A stretch of 64,000 nucleotides of DNA, taken from positions 49,442,876 through 49,506,875 of the forward strand of contig CM035231.1 of NCBI GenBank assembly GCA_020226215.1, read 5' to 3'. This stretch comes from Sindora glabra (Eukaryota > Streptophyta > Magnoliopsida > Fabales > Fabaceae). Position 1 is the first letter of the stretch, and every line of letters begins with the position of its first letter. Below are positions 46,324-55,770 of this stretch, piece after piece. The position numbers and the translations under genes were made by a program. The notes below the pieces were generated by a model. It ran no database searches. It worked only from the letters and a program-made list of their open reading frames with translations, and was not told the origin of the DNA.

Positions 46324-46990
46324 GGGAAGCCTGAAATATTGGCTAAGTGATGAAGAGTGGAGAAAACAGGGGGCTGAAACTGGAAGTGATTGCTGGTGGT
46401 TTTAGTATATTGCCGGTGGTATTTGATGTGATGAATTCATGGAATGCATGTATCTTGTAGGACCACACTCTCCTCCTTGGTGAAGAAAAACGAGCACCGC
46501 ACACAGTTTGCAATAAATCCACTATATTGTGGTCCCATCCCCGGCATATGGGAAGGGAATTGAAACTTGTAACCGCTTGTTTTCACCTAACATGAATGGA
46601 CCTTCGCAGCATTTTTAATTGTAGAATGAATATAAATTAATAATACAGCTGGGAGCTGGCAATGCCATTACCTCCAATAAACCGGGCAATCTTTTGGTGC
46701 TTTATTCTTTGGCGTACTGCTGTTACTAATACTAAACAAAGCAATACTTCAGTTGCTAATAATATTAAGGTTCCATGGATTTGGTCAAAAATTTAATTTT
46801 TTTTAAAGAAAATCTCTATTTATTTATGGTCACAAGTAATTGAAGATCATAAAATATGTTTTATTTTGTTAATGTTATATATAGTTGTGCCGTGAAAATC
46901 AACATTCATTTTTTAGTAAAATTAGTGATATCAGAATTTAGCAAACTCTTTTATTTTAATTGTAAGATGAAAGTAAATGCAGGCACAACA
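46324..46990. other. Presumed WIP upstream region, then intergenic
   Basis: The part near 46380-46620 is mixed in composition (GTAGGACCACACTC, GGTCCCATCCCCGG) and probably holds WIP regulatory sequence. No specific operator was identified. Confidence 0.4.
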
Positions 46991-47003
46991 GCAAAATAAA
47001 GAT

Positions 47004-47750
47004 TATGGCCTTGTTTGGGAAACAGCTGATAGCTGGAGCTGTTAGCTGGTTTGATTAGCTATTAGCTTATAGCTGATTGTATTAGCTGATTTGACTAGCT
47101 GATTATATTAGTTGTTTGAATAAGAGTATTTGGTAAAATTAGCTGTTTATATTAGCTGTTTGTATGTAAAATGACATATAAGGGTATGAGTATATTTTAT
47201 GAATTATTTGAGTATTTTTTATTTTAATATTTTTAAATTTTATATATTAGTCAATATATTTATTATATATTTATTCTATTAAATAATTTTCAAAATTATT
47301 ATAATTTATTATTAAATTATTGGATATTTTTAAAATTAAATAATTTTTATAAGTAATATTATATATTTATTCTATTAAATAAATTTTAAAATTATTATAA
47401 TTTATTATTAATTTATTAGATATATTATAAATAATATATTATTATATATTAAATATTTTTTAAAATTAAATTAATCTACTTTTTATAATTATTAAATTTT
47501 TTAAGAATTTTTAGAAAGGATAAAATGAAAATTATGAAAATTTATTTAGGATAATTTGGTCATTTTTCAGATAAACTAATTGAAAAAGCTCCTTTTCTTA
47601 GCTTTTTCGTTTTTAGCTTTTTGGTACCAATCAGCTCATTCAATAAGCTGATTACCAAACACCAAAATCAGCTTATTGGCAAGTCAACCAGCTGATTTTG
47701 GTCAAACCAGCTAAAAGCTAATGAAAAAGCTGTTTGCCAAACACCCCCTA
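47004..47750. mobile_element. MITE, AGCTGATTAGCTG family, copy 2
   Basis: Ends are TATGGCCTTGTTTGGGAAAC-AGCT and AGCTGTTTGCCAAACACCCC-CTA, inverted repeats of about 22 bases with mismatches. The subterminal regions are rich in AGCTGATTRGCTG-like repeats in both orientations. The core is AT-rich and non-coding. The right end (TAGGGGGTGTTTGGCAAACA in reverse) is typical of plant hAT-related MITEs. No exact 8 bp target duplication is visible. Confidence 0.85.
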
Positions 47751-47821
47751 TGTTTAACGGAATTAACTGATGAATTAGTTAATGATTAATTAAAGTAAAT
47801 GTGGGCACAACAGAGTTACAA

Positions 47822-48317
47822 AGGTTATGTTTAGCACAATTAGTTAATAAATTAATTAATAATTAATAAATTAACTAATAATTGATAGTAGAAAGTTAAT
47901 AAGTTAATTAATTCTATTTAAAGTATTTATAAAATTAATTATTAAATTAGTTGAAAAATATAAAATGGTATAAAAGTATTTTAATATAAATAAAGAATCA
48001 ATTAAGTTAATTCATACTTATTTTGAAATTAAATTATATTAATGTAATTAAAATATTTAAAATAAAAATATAATTACTCAAAATTTAATTAATTATATTT
48101 TATGATGTCATATATTTACTTAATTTTTTTATTTATATTGAATTAATAAAGATATATCAAATATGTATTTACATAATTAAAATATAAATTATCATTTAAT
48201 TAAAAGAAAAGAACAAATTTGAAAAATTCTTGAAAAATTACTAACTTAAGTTACTTTGTAAAACTTACTAAATAATAATTAGTAAACTACTAATTTTTAG
48301 TGTGTCCAACATCCCTA
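47822..48317. mobile_element. Third short AT-rich MITE, adjacent to copy 2
   Basis: Left end AGGTTATGTTTAGCACAATT and right end AGTGTGTCCAACATCCCTA (reverse TAGGGATGTTGGACACACT) form imperfect terminal inverted repeats. The 500 bp core is almost all A and T with many TTAATTAA motifs. No coding capacity. Confidence 0.55.
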
Positions 48318-50780
48318 GATGGTAATTTTTTTCATAATTTTTAGCTTTGACTCTTGCATTATGTGACATGATTCTGATAAAGGTTATGCTAACGAGAAGA
48401 AAAAATAAACGAAAACGTTTTAGAGTGTAGTTAGTTTTTTTTTTTTTTTTCATTTTTTGAGGATTTAAGCACCTTGGCTTTATAGAGGGGGAAAAAACGT
48501 TTAGTATGCATCCCTATTGCAGCATTGTATTGGATTTGTTTGTTTATTATTTTTAAAAATAAAAAATATTATTTAATAACTATTTTTGCAATTTATTTTT
48601 AAGAAATGTAATTTCAAATTGTACCTGGGTTCCCGAAGAAAAAAGAGGAAAACAAATCGAGAAAACAATAAAAATTGCAATCAAAATCCTGAAAAATATA
48701 TACAATCACTTCAAAAGATATTCCATAAAAACATTAGCCTAGAAATTAAGAAATGTGACAAAAATATAGAAAACTTGTTCCAACCTAATATAGAAATAGA
48801 TCTTACTCTTCTCATAACTCATAACAACAGAAAACCTTGAATTTGTAATTTGATCATATTTTGAAATCATAAAACTGTTGAAACTATGGGGAAAAAAAAA
48901 GGAAAAAAATGTGGAATTGAAAGAAAAAACGTTTACCTTGAAAGCTTCATGACTATTTGTGTTATTAGACAATACAAGAGAACATGAGATTTGCTTTGTC
49001 AATTCAACTATAAGAGAAAATGAGATCTGCAAGATTCAATTTTAGCTTTGCAAACTGAAATTTGGTTTTGGTAATGAGATCCAGAGGGATGAAGTTTTAG
49101 ATGCTAGCAAGATTCAAATTTTTCCCTTTCTTTTCTATCCATGAGTTGTAATTTAGGATAAACAAATCTGGAGATGAGAGGAAGAATCGAGAGCGAAATC
49201 AAAAGATAGAATAGAGGAGGGGGAAAAAAATTAGGGCTGAAGTTAAAGTTGATATGCAACAGAGAAAGAATCAGGTCTTCGGGGCTGAAGTATTTTTTTA
49301 GACTCAACAAGAAAGGAGATAATTACAAGAATTATATACTGACCTCATGTATAAGCACTAATCAAGCACATCTAAAGAGAAAAGCCAAGGATATGTTTAT
49401 AGCCCAAAAAAATAGATTCTCCTGGGCCTGATTTTACATCTCAAACTGATCATTTAGAAGAAGTCTATAATAACTAGACGCCTCCAATAATATATCTTCG
49501 ACAATACAAAAGTTGAAACCTCAACGATCAGCAGGCTCTATAAGTTGATTGACAACATTGGGAAATGCAAGAGTACCTGTATCTCCAGGTTCATCGAACT
49601 ACCTGGAGGCAATTTTTCTTAAGAGTTCTTCTCGTTATCTTCCCACTTTTGTCCTTGGAAGGCCAGAAGCTCAATGGATCTTGTTAGGTGCTGTAAACGC
49701 TCCAACTGTTTTTGAATTGTCAAATTGAAGATGTTCAATTCAATTTTTTTTCCCCTTTCTTTTCTACTTTCTTATTTCGATTTGCAACAGAGATTAAAGC
49801 TGCCTTAATCTGCATTTTGAGAGAAATAGATCTAGAAGGAAAAAAGAAGAACGAGATCAATGAAAAAAGAAAAGAGTGAAATATTTGGAAATTTATAAAA
49901 AAAAATGAGGTTAAAACTATTTTATGTTTACTTGATGTGCAGGTTTTCAATAATTATTTATCATCATTTACATACAAAATCAAAGGTTGTGAGTAGGTGT
50001 TATCGCTAGCACCGTTCTTCCAATTTCTACCGAAGTGTGCACGTATGAATTAATTAATTTGGGAAGATTAATTAAGACGTGATGGAATGTTACTAGCAGC
50101 CGCTGTAGAATTTTACCACTTCCGCCCAAGTTGGAACCAAGGCTATAACTAAAGCAGTTTCCGTAAAAATTTTCTGGCTACAATTCTAATCCGCCAAACA
50201 TCAATCTAACTAATTTCCCATATTGATTCCTAAAACCTAAATTCTTAATTTCTGGGAGAATTATAATTCGTCATTGGAAAGATTGATACACGATATTATC
50301 AATTTGATGCGAGTCAAATTTAATAATATATTAATATAATGCTGTATTATAAATTTCTCCTTGGTTACTCTGAATTTTAAGATACAATGGAGAAGCTGAC
50401 TTTCCTCAACTGTTCAGCCAGAACCGGACGCACTGATGCCTGGTACTGAGCACTTCAAATTATTTCGACTTTCAAATTTCAAACACCTATTTTCTTTGCA
50501 ATTAAGCGCTTTTCAGTAGAGGAATGCGGTTTTCAAATTAAGGAGTTGAAGGAATCCACAGATGATGATATGAAATTAAGTTAGGAAAACAAACCAGAAA
50601 CGCAAAGTTTCTATTTTATGACAAATCTGACACTGAAATTGTCATTTATCATACTTACATCACTATTTCATAAAGGAGAAAAAACTCTTATCACTACACA
50701 ATTTTCCATACAGGCCAATCTAACCTCCCATTTTCTTTTGAGATGAAATTACTGCAAAATCTTTAATAGTGCCTTTGACC
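48318..50780. other. Intergenic, nothing firmly recognised
   Basis: AT-rich with several A- or T-runs. A less AT-rich patch at 49500-49735 (CTCCAGGTTCATCGAACTACC, GGAAGGCCAGAAGCTC) reads on the minus strand as NLTIQKQLERLQHLTRSIEL followed by LAFQGQKWEDNEKN. It may be a gene fragment, but I do not recognise it. Confidence 0.45.
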
Positions 50781-50782
50781 CT

Positions 50783-50906
50783 TTAGTGGGGACCCCAGCA
50801 ACTCAAGTACATAACTGTCCTCAGGGACTCCTCGGATTGCTTGGCCTTCTGGTCCTTCAATCGGCTTGAAACCATAGCAGAAGATGAAGGAGGAAACCCT
50901 TTTGGG
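50783..50906 (-). pseudogene. Truncated second WIP (DUF3774) copy, C-terminal end only
   Basis: The minus strand reads KGFPPSSSAMVSSRLKDQKA then KQSEESLRTVMYLSCWGPH and a stop at 50783. This matches the last ~38 residues of the WIP at 45932-46198 with few changes. The N-terminal half (the MSSATRAW and WNYALR blocks) is absent. Instead, the sequence runs into one arm of a 33 bp inverted repeat and a LINE fragment at 50907. It is therefore a truncated duplicate, perhaps cut by a LINE-associated rearrangement. The C-terminal reading frame is intact, so the truncation is the only visible lesion. Confidence 0.88.
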
Positions 50907-51128
50907 AACTGTTGGTAGAACCTTATGACATAGTTTCTAGGACCCTTGACTGTCTTTCATGGACTGCATCAGTCAATGGCTCTATTTCAATCAAACAAGG
51001 CTTCCAGGCACTTACTCAATGATTCTCATCAAGTCACCTTCCTTTGGGACAAACTATAGAGTTTACAGTTACCTCGGAGAGTTAAAATTTTCCTGTAGAA
51101 ACTATGTCATAAGGTTCTACCAACAGTT
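50907..51128. repeat. Perfect 33 bp inverted repeat around LINE fragment
   Basis: The left arm (50907-50939, AACTGTTGGTAGAACC then TTATGACATAGTTTCTA) and the right arm (51096-51128) are exact reverse complements, separated by 156 bases. The right arm lies within the coding part of the zf-RVT fragment (KLCHKVLPTV region). The left arm is thus an inverted copy of LINE sequence, joined directly to the WIP fragment. Confidence 0.95.
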
Positions 51129-51215
51129 GAGTTGTTACATTTCAGAAACACAGAGGTTCCTATAATTTGTTCTTTCTGCAGGGAAGCTAATGAGACAACG
51201 CAACTAATGGCAGAG
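50940..51215 (+). pseudogene. Fragment of a LINE zf-RVT domain
   Basis: The plus strand reads (in shifted frames) WTASVNGSISIKQGFQAL, then FLWDKL, stop, SLQLPRRVKIFL, then KLCHKVLPTVELLHFR and ICSFCREANETTQ. These are the order and motifs of the reverse-transcriptase zinc-binding domain that ends plant L1 ORF2 proteins. It is distinct from LINE-2 in sequence. The 68-codon frame at 50959-51165 is one broken reading of it. Confidence 0.75.
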
Positions 51216-54200
51216 ACGAGACCCTACGGTTAATAGGGATAAAATTTATAAGTTAATAGAAATATTTTGAATGACATATATAATTTTATATATAATTGAT
51301 AAAAAGTTAATGGGAAGTCCCGCCATCGAATGCAACACCCTTCTATTATTTGCCCTTCTGCCAGAGCTCTCTGGCTTGCATTTGATCGTTGTGTCCGCCG
51401 CACTGATCAAATAAATCCTCCAACCCAATTCAATGCATAAAGATTTGCCTTGATAGCCTCCAATCAACTTGAAATACATTTTCAGTTGACCTACCCAATA
51501 GCTATATTTTTTTTACATCATCCGATTAGCTAGAAATAATATAGTATTCAAAAGCCAAATGCCTGATGTAGAGGCTAGCCTTCATCTGAGGCTAAAATTC
51601 CTTCAACAATATTGCAATAACTGCTATCACTGTAAAATGGGTATATGAATAGACAATCCACACAATTTCAAGCCATGGGTCAATGTTCAAAGCACAGCCA
51701 GACCAATCTTTATATAATTAATCTTCACAAATCTACTCAGACTTTTCTCTCAATATTGCAGCGCAAACACAGAGAAGAAGAAAGATTTACTGTCAAGCTT
51801 TTTTTTAAGCTGAATCGCAAATCCTTCCAGCAAGGATGCTATTGGCTTCCAAATTGTCATTCTAAATTGTTCACCTTCTTAGGATTTTGATCGCTGGTAA
51901 CAGAATGGCCAATGAGCCAGATGCAAAATCTTCAGCTAGTCCCTCCCAAATCACAATTACATTCAGATGATCTGCCAACCGGGTGCAGCTCGGACAAGGA
52001 TCCAAGCGGTGGTAAAGGATGTCAAGGGGATTCTCAGACCTGTGCCTCATGTGATGGTTCTAGGTAGCAGCTCTTCAAGCAAGAATATGAAAATTTGGAA
52101 TGTCGTTTCTAGGTGGATCTAGGCTTTAGGGGTAATTAGTTCTTCATTTCTTCTTATTAATTCCATTATTTTATAAGAAACGAAAAACATTTAAGTAAGG
52201 ATAAGTTAAACTCCCAATGAATTTCATATTCTTTATAGTTGGGGGTATTCAAATGTAGTGTACATTTAATAAAATCACCTATCAAGTTTTGGAGCAGAGC
52301 TGATAAGATTTGTGATGAAATCTCTAGGACACTGATAAATAATCGAGCGCACGTACAATTCTATTAGCCCAAAACCGTGATATACGGTAGAAATATTGTG
52401 AAAAGTATAATGCGAGTGGTGAAATATTAATTTCCAAGAGTTATCAGATCATAAAAGTTATGGGCTTCAGTAAGTTACGTTTCATATATATACATATAGT
52501 TTATACCCTAAAAGACATCAGACTAAACCGAACGAGTCTTCGTTTTCTTTTTAAAATATTTTGAAATATGCTGAGAATTGTTACAAAAATAATTGAAGAC
52601 TATTTCAAAAGCCATCTCATCAGCTTATATCAAGTTTGATTATTCCAGCAACTCTATGTATTTCCAACTACTGTAAACAATTTTATGTCCAACGACTATA
52701 ACAATCATATTTTAATCACGATTAAAACTCTATTTTTATTCTTATGAAATTAAATTTATATCAATTTAATTTCTCAAAAAAAAAGTATCATTTTAGTCCG
52801 TAATTATTAATTTCATCCCATTTTTTAGTCCCTTTGCTAACAAATCTGTTAAAATCTGTTATGTATTTAACGGAGATCATGTGGACACCAGGTTGGACAC
52901 CAAATAGAAATAGCACCAACGTCCCATTAATTTCTCTGTTTTTAGGAAACTCAAGCAGAGTTGATTGAAATGCTTGATTCCCAAGCAACCTCATATTGTG
53001 CAACTATCTCATCTGCAAAACTTCAAACTTGGAAATCCCCAAATAGTCGTCGCACTTTGGTTCATATAAATGCTTGAGGCCTCGAACCTACCTCCGGATG
53101 GAATAGTTCCAAATGGATTAATGCTTTTATAATTATTATCATGGAGCACTGTGTGTCTCTTTTGGCTTGCTTATGCAGTTACCATTCATATGCTCACATG
53201 CATTTGCCAGAATTGACCATCGGTTTTGTTTTGACATTACGCTTACAATTTAATATAACATTATGAATTATGATCTTTCAACTGTCGTTTCATATTCATG
53301 CAGAAAAATTCTTTTTCCCAAAGCCATAATGTTCTGATGGACAATATTTTATTCATGAATTGTAATTATGACTTCCTTTGTTTTAGCGGAAAATTATGAA
53401 ACACGAATTCTCTGTTAACGGTGAAGAATTTGTATCGCACTATTGTTGAATTTTGATACCTGACTGATACTTCCCAATTCGTATCAGATAAGAATTAAAT
53501 CAATGATTTTTTTTTTTAATTTCAAATTTTAGGTGCAGCAAGATACATTTCCAATTTATTTTCATTTTGTGGGACAAGTATCCATTATACAATTGGATTT
53601 TGATTTTTTTTAAAAGGAAGCAACATGTTATTAATAGAAAGAAATATAATCTAATCAATTTTTTATGCATTTAAAATCAATCAAAGATCAACTACCGATT
53701 TATCATCATAATTTTCATTCTTATTCTTTTTTTCTAGAATTGTTTTTGTTTCCTTCTTTAAAAATCAAACGTAGCATGCATAGAGAGCATAATTGCTTGT
53801 CATTTTATTTTCTGTCTTACTTCAAGTTATGACTTTAAATTATGACTTCCAATTTAATCTTTTTAGCCATATATATAATTTATATATTTTTTTAATTCTA
53901 ACCATATCCCATATATTAATTTTTTTGAAATTATAGTATCTGTATACCTATATCATATTGTATTCAATACATATATCGTATCTATGCTTCATAGTAGAAA
54001 ACATTTTTAATAGAAATATAATATAAAATATTAAGATGGTAAAAAATAACTTAAGTATTTAATGTTAAATGTAAAGAGTTTTGGTAAAAAATCATTTTTC
54101 TTTAAATTTTTTTCTAACAAGAAAGATGTTTTTCTTTATTATTATACCTCTAGGTATTATATTTTTTAATCATATATTATAAAAACACATGGTGATTCTT

Positions 54201-54700
54201 TATTTATATATAAGAAAATAAAAATTTTCCACTAAAAATATTTTTAAAAAAATAAACAGTGCTTATATATTTAAGTTTATGAGACATTCATTCTTACGTA
54301 ATCGTATGTTTATATGATTGCAGCGTGTCTTTGTTTGGAAGGTGGGGGAAAAAATTGAGCATACCTTTAATTAGAACTATGGACCTATCGGGGAAAATGA
54401 TAAAGAAATCTAAACCAAAACATCAACAACTCTGTTGTATGTAGACTTGGATAAATGAAATCTCGTCCAAAAAAGGAAAAAAAAACATATAGTCTAGAAG
54501 GAGAAAACATGATTAACAGCTCTATTCTTCAACAAATGAATTTATTGAATTATTAGCCCAACTTCAAAAAGACTGGGGAACTATAAGAATGCTTAACGGG
54601 TCTGTGGTCAGTAAAGATTATGCAAATCGAAACATAAAAATTTAGATTCCTTAAAAAATAAGTTTAAACAAATTTGATTTCATAGGTTATGAATCAAAAT
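51216..54700. other. Intergenic, no firm gene
   Basis: Mixed composition to about 53200, then AT-rich. The parts at 51800-52130 and 52790-53150 are less AT-rich and may be decayed gene or transposon pieces. Readings such as MANEPDAKSSASPSQITITF (51904) and a minus-strand NMRLLGNQAFQSTLLEFPKN (52950-53000) are too short to assign. Confidence 0.45.
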
Positions 54701-54712
54701 AAATTGAACCTA

Positions 54713-54904
54713 CCAACAACAGTTAGTTCGAATGGTTAGGCACTCGATCCCCTTAAGTAAGGTCTTGAGTTTTGAGCTTTGTAAATAGAAAAAATTGTTG
54801 TTGGGGGAACTTTACCCCACTTTGGGCCCACTTGGTTCGATTCAGAATAGTCGAAGTCCAATGAGGCTACCGGATACCAAAATCCACCAATCAAAAAAAA
54901 AAAT
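54713..54904 (+). mobile_element. tRNA-derived SINE with A-tail and 10 bp target duplication
   Basis: The 5' part contains a degraded tRNA-like promoter: box A as TAGTTCGAATGGTTAGGCA and box B as GTCTTGAGTTTTGAGCTT. The body carries the GATTCAGAATAGTCGAAGTC and CCAATGAGGCTACCGGATACC stretch typical of Au-like plant SINEs. It ends in an A-tail (54891-54903). The direct repeat ATTGAACCTA flanks both ends (54703-54712 and 54905-54914), which shows retrotransposition. It would be transcribed by RNA polymerase III and moved by LINE enzymes. It is not a functional tRNA gene. Confidence 0.92.
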
Positions 54905-54914
54905 ATTGAACCTA

Positions 54915-55770
54915 AAAGGATTGGACTGTTTTGCAAGTTTAAATGGGTTTGGATGACTTCTTTTTTTAAAAAAAAAATATTTTCATGATTTAAATAAAAC
55001 CTATGTTAAAAATAAAAAGATAATCTATTGATTTTTTTTATATTAGAACTCAATATAAAACATAATGCAATAGTTAAAAAACTAAATCTAATTACTCAAA
55101 ACAATTAAACATAACAAAAATAGAAATAAAAAATAAACATAAAAACAAATATAAAAATATAAAAATACAAAACAAATGATACAAAAAAAATAACTAAAAG
55201 ATATAAATATAAAATATAAAAAACACAATAAATAATACAATGTAAAATATAAAAAGTAAAAATTGAAAAAAGCAAGCTGACCTATGAATTGGTTTAGCAA
55301 GTTTCGTAAACGAAGCAAGCCATTTAAAATGGATCTATTAAAAATACAATTTTAAATAAATCGAACTTAAATAAATTAAGTCTGCACAAATTTTGATTTA
55401 ATCCAATCCAACTTATTAAACACTCCCTACTGAGCCAATAACAAAAAAAACTTGTATCAAATGAATTCAAAATGAAATTTGAACTAGGCATTGAATCGAA
55501 GTTGCTATATTGTGTTCTGTTTTAATAGAACTTAACAAAGATGATTCAAGAAAGCAGAGTGGTCCGAGCAAGCAATACTGATTATTTCCTCGTCCTTTCT
55601 TACTGTCACACTCCTCCCTGATTCCTAACTTTTGGTTGGCATATGATTTAAATTTTGAGGACTTTTCCCTTGTCTAATTGACTTCATATTAGATTGATGG
55701 TAACGTTGATTTCTTTCTTCTTCTTCTTCCCGTTCTTTTTCATTTTTTTAAGTCACTGTATTAGTTATAT
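54915..55770. other. AT-rich intergenic sequence
   Basis: No coding content. The frame at 55088-55318 on the minus strand is low-complexity. A less AT-rich piece near 55590-55640 is unassigned. Confidence 0.55.

Noticed and set aside
49531..49735. Coding-looking patch (QLERLQHLTRSIELLAFQGQ on the minus strand; YKLIDNIGKCKST on the plus)
   Set aside because: Neither strand gives a confident family match. I considered MADS K-domain and dynamin-like readings, but the similarity is too weak to claim.
52788..53003. 71-codon minus-strand frame with leucine-rich start
   Set aside because: Too short and irregular to call a leucine-rich repeat protein.
54736..54936. Minus-strand 66-codon frame and tRNA-like sequence
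   Set aside because: It lies in the SINE. Boxes A and B are degraded, no cloverleaf can be formed, and the A-tail and target duplication show a retroposon, not a tRNA gene.
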